A stretch of 64,000 bases of DNA, taken from assembly GCA_026120035.1 (NCBI GenBank), contig JALRME010000017.1, forward strand, positions 62,001 to 126,000. Direction: 5' to 3'. Shown here one piece after another: positions 11,850-22,531 of the stretch. Under the pieces are notes generated by a model. The model was given only the letters and a program-made list of their open reading frames with translations. It was not told where the DNA came from and ran no database searches. Origin of the DNA: Coleophoma eucalyptorum (taxonomy: Eukaryota > Ascomycota > Leotiomycetes > Helotiales > Dermateaceae). A program made the position numbers and the translations under genes. Within the stretch, counting starts at the first letter, position 1. Every line of letters starts with the position of its first letter.

Positions 11850-13000
11850 TACCTCCAAGATTGCCCTTAGAATGGCACTTGCCAGCCGTTATTCTCGACT
11901 CTCTTGAACTACCTCTGGAGTCAAAGCCAAATAATCTGACCACACTGGATATTCCACGGCGTAGCGGCATTCTGACGAACCGTGAGCTTGATATCACCGA
12001 GAACTATAATGTCAGAAGCCTGCTCAAAAAGCTTGCTAACGGTGTATTTACGTCACTCGAGGTTACTGTTGCATTTTCGAAGAGGGCAGTAATTGCCCAG
12101 CAGCTGGTATATCCCTCACCGCCATAAACGGGATTTCCAACATTATTTGCGTCCGCTGAGGTTAACATTATTTGATAGACCCGTTGCTTAACAGAAACAT
12201 TTTACGAAGAGGCGTAGGCACGAGCAAAGTATCTAGATCAACTTAGGGCGAATGGCCATCCACTTGGAGCTCTTTATGGCCTACCGGTGTCCATCAAAGA
12301 TAGCATACAATTTGCCGGATTTGATGCAACCATCGGCTATATATCGCTCTTAGAAAGGCTATCTCCCAAGAACAACCCAATTGTAGACTTGCTTTACGAA
12401 CTCGGTGCGGTGATTTATGTTAAGACAAATTTCCACAATCCATGATGGTGTGTCGTCTTCTCTTAGGAATTCAACTGTAGTGGATAGTAAAACTCATTCT
12501 ATAAATAGACTACCGATTCCGACAACAATATATTTGGACGAACTCTGAATCCTCATAAGACAACGTGCACGGCAAACGGGTCCAGTGGTGGGGAAGGTGC
12601 TCTTATTGCATTTAGAGGTTCCTTACTAGGAATTGGCACTAATATGGCGGATAAGAAATTTAACCATGCAATGGTATTAGGTACGTCCCAAACTGACTGA
12701 GAGTGTCTAGGATCCATACGAATTCCTGCGCTATGCTGCGGTGTATATGGCTTCAAGCCAAGCGCAAATCATCTGCCTTACGGAGGCCAGGTATCAGGAC
12801 TTTTACCCGGACTACGAGTTCTTCATGCAGCTGCTGGCCCAATTGGTGTAAGTCTAAATTCATTTCGACTCTATAAATTGACTGACCGTCATCAATGACC
12901 TGGTCATCAGATTGTTGATACGCGCCTCTTCTTTTCATATGAGAAAAGCGACATATCTCTCCTCGCTTCTGGAAATACAAAGTGTCAGTCGTGAATGTAG
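11850..13000 (+). pseudogene. Decayed acetamidase-type amidase
   Basis: Fragments match the fungal general amidase/acetamidase family (amidase signature, Ser-cisSer-Lys). The N-terminal part reads LDIPRRSGILTNRELDITE and AFSKRAVIAQQLV (11930-12110). A second frame gives GHPLGALYGLPVSIKDS, with the catalytic lysine, then FDATIGYISLLERLSPKNNP (12250-12385). Near 12705-12790 comes GSIRIPALCCGVYGFKPS, the nucleophile region, followed by LPYGGQVSGLLPG. Frame changes and stops separate these blocks, and the C-terminal half is lost after about 13000. Amidases of this group hydrolyse small amides for nitrogen supply. Together with the MFS and histidinol dehydrogenase relics it may mark one former gene cluster (inference). 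Confidence 0.78.
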
Positions 13001-14813
13001 GGATGGATGAGGTAATTCGAATATTACACTACAGCTGATTCAAGTGCTATCAGCTTCTCGCCTTTCTAGTTGGCTATTAATAACACCCCATTTGAATGGT
13101 TATCTTGACCACTTACTATTGCACCGAACCTTTCTTATCCTACAAGCATCACACGTACTCAGTCGCTTTGTTGCGGGCATTAGGAACAGGGCATGTCGAC
13201 AGCGACCCTACCGATAGAATAATCATGAAAGATGCGTAGGGACAACAAGTCCATAGTTTAGTGAAGGTGGGATAAGACAAAAGTAGTCCGAGGCTTCGCT
13301 ACTCTGCTTGTCTAGCGTCAAGTAGATGAGAAGATAAAGCCGTGGAGCCGCTTGTGTGTCAAGCCAATAGATAAGACTTCTACACTAAGTACTGAAACAT
13401 ATTAGTCGTGTGAAACTATCCAATAACAAGACAGAGCAGAGAGCTCAAAACCAGCACTAACTGATATTGTGATTAACTACTACTGTACGCAATTGGCAAA
13501 GGTCAGGCGGCTCTATCTATAATGTAATAAGTGTGTATTTATACAATTCACATGACTTTACTTGCACATTGATTTACGATCCCTGTAAACTTGCTTCCAC
13601 GCAATACGCGATTATTTATCTTTCTTATTAGTCTGCTATCAAATTGGCATATTCTAGCGCGGGAGAACGGCCAAACGGCAGTGGAGTTTTATCATACTTT
13701 TGCCTTTACTCGGGGAAGTAATCCTAGCAGGGTCCATACTACCCCTACCTCATACCCTCACTTTCTTCTTATTCCTGATCTCAACTAGAATTAACTTGGG
13801 TAGTCTAGGGCTCTGCAGATCAGATCGTTTTGTTTAAGAGGCCAAACGTGATCTAACCTGAGCAGTTTGTATCTGGGAGCCTGAGGCTAATGAATCGAAA
13901 TGATTCACCAATGCCGTCAATCCTACCAGAAAAAACACCACATTCTCAGCTGAACAAATTTTTGGAATAACTTAACCACTGTATTTCCAAAACACACCAA
14001 CTCACCTAGAAACTGATCTCTAATGCCGGCGCTATTATTTGAGACGCGTCAACCATTTGTAGAGATCCGTAACCAGTCGTATGGAGTATAGATTCAAAAA
14101 TTGAGTCTTTGCTGTATATAGTAGAACAAAGTATGAGTACTCCTATACTGTATCGAGGGTCATAAGTAGAAATATATACCTATAAATATCATAAGGCTAT
14201 TCCCAAAAAGCTTGATACAGCTAGGAAAAGAGTCTAAGTATTACCTATTCAGAAAGTCCTAGTAAAGTTATGAGCTATAGCTAACACCTAGAATGGCCTT
14301 TCCAAATTGGTATATAACACTATCAAAACTATTACGGAAGACCCAAAATAGGTCAAACAAACGATAGTAAACCAGATGGTCAATTAAGGTCTATATGTTA
14401 CGTTTATGTGCCTTGGGCGATAAAGTTCTGATGAAGAGTAGAAGTTCAAGTATGAAAAGAATGATTGAAGTGGAGCACGAAGCTCCTATCTACTTAGGAG
14501 CTTCGTGCTCTTGAACACTACGTAACTCCTTGGATCGCCAGCGATTCCTCGAGGCGATCAGTACTGTTCTCGTCCTCAAAATACTGCTCACATCACATGA
14601 CCTTTCATCCAAAGGTAGGATGTAACATATAGTTCTTTAAGCCTCTATCTCTCCTTATACTAAAGAAGCTTATAATAGAGTTTAGGCGCTAATTGACGTA
14701 ACAAACACTGAGGTTAGGCTATTCATCTATATATTATTTTTATTATTCTCTATATTCTATAACTAGAGTTTTAACTAAAAATTATTAATATTTAATTACT
14801 TAGAATTGAATGT
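13001..14813. other. Intergenic, no gene seen apart from a hairpin
   Basis: A 1.8-kb AT-rich stretch with no supported gene. It holds the perfect inverted repeat annotated at 14473-14510. Confidence 0.5.
14473..14510. repeat. Perfect 16-bp inverted repeat with 6-nt loop
   Basis: Arms GAGCACGAAGCTCCTA (14473-14488) and its exact complement (14495-14510) enclose the loop TCTACT. It lies about 300 bp beyond the stop codon of the GT2 gene. It could be a 3' hairpin or the remains of a small inverted-repeat transposon. Confidence 0.85.
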
Positions 14814-17187
14814 TTACATAAAAAAAGAGTAAACAAAAATCAAAATCGTATAAATCGTCGCAGCAGTATATTGAAGCTCAAACCAAGCAGCTTGAGCGCC
14901 GAATCCAATCTTTTTGCTTTTGGTAGTTGGGTGAGCCACTCCAGTCTTTGTATCTCTCTCTAGTAGGTCCTCCCGATCGGGCATTGATGGGGGATCAATG
15001 GCGTAAGCCACTGGGGTCCACAAAGAGCTACAAATGAACAGGAATGTCAGCGGCGGCCAAAAGGCATGAGTGATCAAGGCAAAGAAGATCGTTTTGCTAC
15101 TCGTGTTTTCATAGAAACAGCGGTAAGATGTTAGGACTACTGCTATCAGAGTCAGGTAAACGTATGAGAAGTGGAAAATGGCCAGATAATTGACTAGTAT
15201 AGCCCATAGTCGGCGGAGCATATTCTTTCTCTTTTTCGGGTCTCTCTCATTAAGTGCCGAGCCAAGAGACCCAGTCGGCTTGAATGCTACAACTTGGCCT
15301 CCAAGCCACTTTGGTAAGAGGAAAGCCCTAATAACACATACGGCGAGATAAGGCGAGATCCAGACCTGGTAACGGAAGTCTCTTTGGCCAACATGATAAC
15401 CAGCGGGAATACAAAGAATCAACTCGCAAAGTCGGCTCGATATCGTCGCCGCGAAGCAAGCCCGAATAAGCCACCGCAGCTGCTCCTCATTCGCATAGGC
15501 AATAAGAGGTTTGCCCCATAGAAGAACAATGGGTATAGCGAAGAGGGAGGCGGTTACTAGGACTGTGAATAAACTGAGAGTTGCATAGAGAAATCCCGAG
15601 AAGCGCTGAGCGATGGTCATTAGTCGAACGCTAGATCCCCATAGACAGAAATTCAGCTTGACGGCCGTTTGCACGGTTCCAATGGCCCATCGGGTGCGCT
15701 GCTTGAGGTGGCCGCCGAAGTCTTCTGGAATGGTGCCAAACTGAAGTGGCTCATGAATATAAGCTGTTTTCCATCCTTTGCCCAACATAAGGGTTGAGGT
15801 TGCGACATCTTCAGCTAAAGAGCCGAGAGGGAAGTTGCCAATGTCATCAAGAGCCTGGCGCCTAACGATATAACCTGATCCTGTGCACCAAGCGACGCCG
15901 AGCGCATCCTTGATGGGTTCAATCACATGCACGAAGAAGTTCAAACTCTGCGCCAGAGGGTCAGACGCAGGAGTATTATAAAAGAGCTGTGGAGGACACG
16001 CCAAAGCCATTTTGGGGTCCATGAGTAAATGAGGAAGAATGGCACGCAGCCACTCACGCTCAGGGATCTGGAAGAGGTCAGTCATTTAGTGAACAAAATT
16101 GAACCCATGGCCAAGTCTAGGTGGAGTATCATTTACCATATCAGCATCCAGCGCGGCCATGAACTCGCCGGCACCTCCCGGTAAAAGGTGGACCTGCTCG
16201 AGACCGTTATTCAGGTTGCCAGCCTTGAAGTGGTGCGGCACTCCTGGGATCTTCTGTCGGGCTATGTAGAAGACGTTGGGGTGGACTGCTTGAAGATGCT
16301 CGATAGACGCCTCTAGACCGGCCGACGCCCCATCATCTAATACCACCACCCGGAACTTATGGCTGGGATAATCTTGGTCGCATGCCGCACGAACAGTATC
16401 CAGAACAACTTCATCTTCTTCCCCACAGCAAGTGACGAACACATCCACCGTAGGAACCTCGTCCCCCATCAGCCTCAACTTGGGTCGGTTTCGCTTCTTC
16501 AATGCCAACATGGTCCATAGGTTGTGCATCTGGGAGGGGACGGCTACGGCGATCTCAACGGAAAGGAACACCCAGGCTCCAGGATAGGCAATACCCCGTG
16601 ATCTCTGGGCCGAAATAACGCATATGATGCGGAAAACAAGATACGTCAAATACAGGCTGGTGTTGGCAAAGGCGAAAAGGGGAACGCAACGATACAAATA
16701 TCGCTTCCAACCCCCCCAGATTTCCGAATCATCTCTTTCATGTAACCGCGCTATCGACCCCGCCGGGAACAACTCTTTTGAAGGACTGGTCGGAGGGGGT
16801 GTGTTAACAAGAGTTGCGAGACTCTGATGCCCCCGGAAACTAAAACCATTGACATCCTAAGAGGCGATCCGTTAGCGGGGCGGGAGGTTAGAAGACGAGG
16901 GGAGAGCGCACTGAGAAGGGCGTGGCCGACCGAGAGTCAGCCGGAGTATCTGAGATGATCGATTCTATGCCCGACGACCTTTGATGAGGTGCTGCCAGCC
17001 ATTCCGACGAGAAATAATCGCCCGACACACCAGGCCGCCTCGGAGTGGGACTGGTCGGACTCAACATCTCGTGGGACTCGAGACTGTCGGTACGGCGGTG
17101 GTGAAGCAGATTCATGGCCACCATCTCCTCGCCGTGGCTATTACGGTCGCTCGTGGTCGTGCTCATCTTCGGCTGGTCGGCGATCAT
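14814..17187 (-). CDS. Cellulose-synthase-like family 2 glycosyltransferase
   Basis: Three exons, 17187-16912, 16856-16137 and 16067-14814, encode 749 residues. Introns are 55 bp (GTGCGC..TTAG with branch GCTAAC) and 69 bp (GTAAAT..CCAG). A polar N-terminus of about 140 residues precedes membrane segments, then the GT-A domain. Visible processive GT2 motifs are VVVLDDG, LDADM (residues 329-332, split cleanly by intron 2), AEDVAT (about 417-422) and QRTRW (455-459), followed by five or six more membrane helices. Such enzymes polymerise beta-linked glucan across the plasma membrane from UDP-sugar. Fungal relatives include the mixed-linkage glucan synthase Tft1 of Aspergillus fumigatus and the hyphal-growth GT2 of Zymoseptoria. 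All catalytic motifs are present. A GH12-like gene starts about 0.4-0.5 kb away on the other strand. The exact polymer is unknown. Confidence 0.92.
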
Positions 17188-17605
17188 GTGACGAAGGGGA
17201 CGCGATGGAATGGAGAGGAAAACAAACAAAGAATGAAGCAGACAGACGACGAATTAAGAAGAAGCAAGTCCTTTGTACCGGACGGACAGAGAGTAGGGGA
17301 TGATGCCGAGTAGCCAGAGGAGCGCCGGGTACGACAGCTGCGGGTCTCTACACGGGGCTTATCTGCCTGTTGAATACGAGTTTTTTGATATACCAGGTCT
17401 TATCGTGCTCAAAAAGCGGTCTTCATTCCTTTTTTGCGCCGCTAAGGATCCCGAGCGTCCTAGCCACCTCCCATTTGGGATGCGTGGAGCGAAGGATGCG
17501 CTGGTGATTGGGCGCCCGTAAATCCCGTGTATCTTCACACCGTATACTGTTCTATTTCCGTGCATCAGCTCCATATGGGTCCGGTCATAGTGAAGGCTTG
17601 ACATA
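17188..17605. promoter_or_regulatory. Shared divergent promoter region, GT2 and GH12-like genes
   Basis: About 420 bp separate the GT2 start codon from the first coding-looking codons of the GH12-like gene. Both genes must be driven from this region. I see no motif I can name. The assignment rests on the divergent arrangement only. Confidence 0.5.
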
Positions 17606-17719
17606 AAGTCGGACGAGGGAGATAAGGAGATCCAAATCATAAGACGTTGGGCTCCGTCGTGTTCATTCCGAGCGATAAAACACCACTTCGCCCTCACGTT
17701 GCTTCTGCCCTTGACTGCC

Positions 17720-18949
17720 ATGTTACTCGGATACATTATCAACGCTGGCCTCCTTGCTATTCCGGTTGGAGGCACTGTAGGTGTCCTGGTGGGCGTAGAC
17801 GCGTACCGGCAGTCGGCGGGCCAAACTCCTATATTCACTGGCGGCAGTGGTGGTGACGGCGGCAGCAGCAATGGTGACGGCGGCGGTGGCAGCAGCAGCA
17901 ATGGTAGCAACGGCACCACCAGAAGTAATGGCACTGTCAACACCCGCTACTGCCAGAGAGAAACCGCCATCTCACCCGCAACCGTAGGAACACAATATAC
18001 CTGTAAGCAGATTTGGCTCGACGTGGAACCCGAATCGCGACCCTCATTTACTGATCGTCCCATTCCGATCTCTGCTCATCTTCTCTGGTTGTTGACTAAC
18101 GGTTGGTACGGTAGTGAATCCCAATCAGTGGGGCTGGACCGAAGGTGAAGCCGGCTCGTTGTGTATGAATGTGCGTACAAAAGATCCATGGTTACCTTTC
18201 GGGAGATCACGTTACTTACATGAGAAAAGATCACCACATTCGACAACGAAACTTATGCCACGACCACGACTGCACCTGAGTTCTCCGTGACATGGCAATA
18301 TCCACCGGGTGAAGAAACCGCACCGGTCCACGCGTTTCCCAATGCTGAGGTCCGCAGTAGCGATTTGCCCATGAAACTTGGAAATCTGAAACAAATCAAC
18401 CTCGACTTACAATGGTCCTACGCGATAGGCACCAAGGACGCAGTAACAACGGACGTTCAGGCGCTTACTAACAATTCCGTCGAAACTAATGTCGCTATTG
18501 ACATGTTTCTGGATGACAACAAGAACAATTCGCAGAGCAGCACCGATGCGAAGTACGAAATCATGGTATGGCTTGCAACTTTTGGGTCGTCAGCTCAACC
18601 AATTGGCCTCGAGGACGGAGTGGTTTCAACCCAACTCATAAACAACATCACATTGTTAGTCGTATAACTGCCTCATACTCACCTGCCACAGCTAATACCT
18701 TCTTGTAGCAACCTCTATACGGGTGAGAACAGTCTCAACCAGACCGTTCTAACGTGGGTAGCGGAAAACACGACCGAGATATTCAGCGGCGACATTGCCC
18801 CGCTTGTTACCGAGCTGTCTGCAATGAACAGCACCTTCCCGACTGACGCTACATATTTAGGATATTTGAGTCTGGGTTCCGAGGCGTTCTCATCTGATGT
18901 TAATGTTACATTTAGTGTACCAAAACTCTCAATAGACATACAAAGTTAA
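17720..18949 (+). CDS. Membrane-anchored GH12-like endo-glucanase
   Basis: From ATG 17720 the exons are 17720-18002, 18115-18170, 18230-18654 and 18709-18949, giving 334 residues with every junction in phase. A hydrophobic anchor (MLLGYIINAGLLAIPVGGTV) is followed by a Gly/Ser/Asn linker, then a GH12 fold. Recognisable motifs are YTLNPNQWGW with a cysteine shortly after, the nucleophile motif KYEIMVWLATFG, AQPIG, and the acid/base region LGYLSLGSEAF near the C-terminus. Both catalytic glutamates are present. GH12 enzymes cut beta-1,4-glucan or xyloglucan; this one would face outward from a single membrane anchor. Coding-like sequence in frame extends upstream to 17606 (RRWAPS region) but has ATA (17603-17605) where a start might be, so the true start may be an upstream exon or a mutated ATG. 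It is divergent from the GT2 gene. Confidence 0.82.
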
Positions 18950-19717
18950 TGTCGCAAATACAATAATTATAATCTTAATGTAATAGAGAGGAGTTAAGGA
19001 TAAAGATAAAGGGGTATTTAGTTATGCAGTTACTAGCAGTCTGTAAATAAAATAAAAAGAATAAAACTCAGATGTCGTTTATGACTATTGTTATTGTTGC
19101 AATAGCCGCCGCCGCTTTCATGTGATTTTGTATCTTCCTTCAACAGGTTGGCCTTACTACATGTCTAGGACGAGCTTTACCAATTTCCAGAGCCTGGTTT
19201 CTATTATCCTCTTTATCTGCTAACTAGGGTACGCTTTACTAGTATAAAGACTATTAAATCGTATAAATTTCCTACTTTATTTATCGATCACACCTCTCGA
19301 TTAAAAAAGTTCCCCTCAAGATATTTGTACTCAACATTGTTAGGAGTTGCTAGGGGTTGCATCACGTACCTGCATTGATAGAATTCAATAATAGAGGATA
19401 TAAAAATCTAAATCCCTACGGCCTCGATCCCCTCCAGTGTGACCTGTAACCGCGCTTTTCCCTACCCGTTTAAGAAAATGGTATTCTATACACCCTTATC
19501 TCGACTACATAGTAATCGAGATGATCTGATATAGGTTTACATTACTATACTAAATTATAAAGTAGCAGTAATCCAATGTCGGTTATATTGGAATCGAGGT
19601 ATGGATGCACGGCACATCCTGTATTCTTTAATAGGTAGGCAAAAAGTCGGTTACTGAGTGAACAGGAGGGGCTCGGGGCCGTAGAGTTGAAAATATCTTC
19701 CGCTTACAAATTTCTTC
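18950..19717. other. Intergenic, no gene seen
   Basis: AT-rich spacer between the converging 3' ends of the GH12-like gene and the CrtC/AttH-like gene. Nothing recognisable. Confidence 0.5.
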
Positions 19718-20978
19718 TTACACCTGCGGCAGTTGGTTGAGTGTCCATACTCCAGTCTGCTCTGTATAGGTTTCTTGGCCTACGAAACCACCAGTAGCAG
19801 ACCCTGTGCCGGCCCGCCAGTAAGGAATGTCCGCAAACAATTGGCCAGTGCTAGTGATGTTCGCAACGAAAATACCGGCGTCTCCCAGATCCCAATGTAT
19901 CTTCATACCCGCTGGTACTTGAGTGTCAGGAACAAGCGGCCAAATCTGACCTTCTCCCCAGCTTAGAGTGTTGTTAGGACTGTCAACGCAACGAGAGGCA
20001 ATGACCCGCCCATCTTTCCATCTAGCAAGATATTCAGCACTGATATCGGTGCCGTCCTGCGCACGCGAATGCCACCACACAAGGGCATAAGGTCCCAGAC
20101 GAGTGTGGCCCCAAAAAGCGGCTTGGACCGCCTCATTGAAGGGACGGTCAACCCAAGTTTTGTCATGGTAACCATATCCTTCGAACGATATTTCTGTGTC
20201 ATGTACTTGGAGTGAAACAGTTGCATTTGCGTCTGGTAATGCGTTTCCCCAGCCAACTCCATCAATGTTCCGCATGTCGACCCCAGCCGCATCGGTACCG
20301 CAAGAAAAGTGAGGCGCAGCGCTCTGTGTATTCAAGAGTCAGAATCAAAGTACCGGAATTTTGTCTACAGGGGCAGAGAGCCTAACATTTCCTTTTAAGG
20401 TTATATTACCCACGAAACCAGCGTCCGGCGAGTCTATGCTCACGAAATAGACCGGTTTTGACTGCAAAAGGCTGGAGCCTGACCAACTGAACTCGTTGCC
20501 ACCAAAGTAATCCACCCGCATGCTTTTGTCAGCCCTCTCAGTAATGTTGACATTTGTGGCGTCAACGCTGTAGCTGTACGATGTACCATTTGCAAAGGTT
20601 CCAAAGATGGTAACACGATAGAGGGTTTCTGAGGTAGCGACACCATTATCCACAGGCCACTGTACTTCAAAGTTGAATGCAACAATTTCATAGGTCGATG
20701 GATTCATTGCTTCAAAGTACCACCTACGAATTTTAGCTACACGAACGGAGTCTTAAAAGTGATGTGTAGACTTACGAATCCATAGTAGTGGAGTTGGGCG
20801 CTGGATCGAGTTTGAAAAAGTCGAGCTCACCAACAGCTTGAGAAGTGAATTCAACCATGCTTGTACCGTTATATCGAGTATCATCAAGTGCAATGAAACG
20901 GTCTCCCTTGCTATCAGCAGATACGGGATATATTAGCAGGGCTGCTGCTGCTGCTAGAAAAGGAATGCGAAACTGCAT
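19718..20978 (-). CDS. Secreted CrtC/AttH-like lipocalin-fold protein, possible Diels-Alderase relative
   Basis: Exons 20978-20776, 20723-20369 and 20323-19718 give 387 residues. The second intron could be 45 bp (used here) or 30 bp; both keep frame. A signal peptide (MQFRIPFLAAAAALLIYPVS) leads a two-domain protein with SWYFEAMNPSTYEIVAFNFE, then SAAPHFSCG, GYGYHDKTWVDRP, and WGHTRLGPYALVWWHSR. This resembles fungal proteins annotated as hydroxyneurosporene synthase-like (CrtC/AttH fold). That fold includes fungal decalin Diels-Alderases and secreted-type hetero-Diels-Alderases of the EupF kind. No polyketide synthase or terpene gene lies nearby, so a cyclisation role is only a possibility. 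All junctions are canonical and the gene appears intact. Confidence 0.75.
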
Positions 20979-22531
20979 TATGTATGTAAGAGTAGTAAGT
21001 TGACACGATAGTAAGAATAAAATACTACTCCAAACATGAGGATAAGAGAAGGTATTATATACCACTACTCCAAGCAACGTATTCACGCTAGAAAGGGTAG
21101 TGATCCTACCCCCTCTCTAATAATCTAGCATGCAAACTCAGTTAGTCAGGTATATTACTACGAAGCAACGTAAGAGAGTCAACTGTTTTGATGTAAATTA
21201 ATAATATCGGCAATTCTATGCTCATCAGCGTCACCATCAAAGGTACTAGCAGGAAGTTCTAACTTTAACTTATATCAATGATAATTACCGAACAATTTAT
21301 CGGCGATATCAACTATAGTAAACCAGGCTCAGAATGGGACTCGGATTATTCGGATCCAGGCTAGGACGCAGATTGGCTCAGATGTCCCCGGGACGTAGAC
21401 TCGGATAGCTCGGAGTCGGATTCGCAGTCGGATTCGGAGTCGGATACAATAAAGTAGTTCTCATCTGTCAGCTGCCCATCCCATTGTAGAAGAGTGCCTG
21501 AGGTCTATCTTTACTGTATTCCCGTATCTTCTATACAAATAGTCGATCTTTCGGGCGCGGCAACCTATACACTCAACAACAAATTTCCATTTGCTCTCTA
21601 GCTCTGCTAGAAATGGGCCGGGAACTTTTCAGAGCGATGAAAGATGAATATTGCGGACAATTAATGTGCCAATGCAGAATTATCACACGAGAACTCAAGA
21701 GGTCATGCCTCGACGTTCGGGTGAGGGGGCGATGGTACATGAACCCTCTATAGGATAGCATACAGAGCGAAAGCCGCCCGATATGCACATGCAACCTGAC
21801 TTGAAGTAGTTAATATACACTACGAAAGATAATTGGTTTGAGTCTCTCGCGCAGAACTCTAATTATTTTTAACCGAACAGGGTAGCTTTGTCAAGTGTAG
21901 GATTTTTGATGATGATTGCAGAGTTTGAGAGCCTATATGATATAGTACGGCAAACAAGGTAAACTGACCTATAAATCAAATTAGCTAATAATTTAGGTAA
22001 CTTACATGAATTAACTTACTCCAACAACAGATTTGCAGTTTTTTAGTTTTTATCTGAGCGAATGTGCCCAAGCCGAACGAGGAGAAAATAAAGCTGTTCG
22101 AAAAGAGTGGAATCGTCAAGTTTCCTAGCACAAGCAATTGGTAAATATTCTGAACAGTCGTCGTACGCACTCTTTACCCAATTAAAGGCTGATATATTGA
22201 TATATCCTTTTTCTATGTTTTTCAGGTCAGGGTTTCGCTTAGGGCTGTATGAATATAAGTCTTGTACTTGATGAACACACGAGGAATAGAAAAACACAGC
22301 AAAGAGAGGCTTGTACTGTAGTACTAAATCCTACTAATTGAGTTGACTTTTAACACATATTATATCTGAATTCTATATAGTTGTTAATCTATCAACAGAA
22401 AATATGTAATATAATGTTTTCATCAATAAGCTATTTATAAATCTAGTTGACTATTACATTCATAGACCGTAGAAATCGTAAAGGGTAAGCATAGAAAGAC
22501 AATTTAGAGCTTACAGCTAAGTCTATTGTCT
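20979..22531. other. Intergenic with a short acidic Ser/Asp-rich repeat
   Basis: AT-rich spacer of 1.55 kb. At about 21335-21450 repeated GGACTCGGAT/GGAGTCGGAT words encode a run rich in Asp, Ser and Glu (DSDSSESDSQSDSESD), interrupted by a stop upstream. I see no complete gene. Confidence 0.45.

Noticed and set aside
17359..17943. 194-codon Leu/Pro-rich minus-strand frame
   Set aside because: It mirrors the Gly/Ser/Asn linker and anchor of the GH12-like gene on the plus strand, which has the GH12 motifs and correct splice sites.
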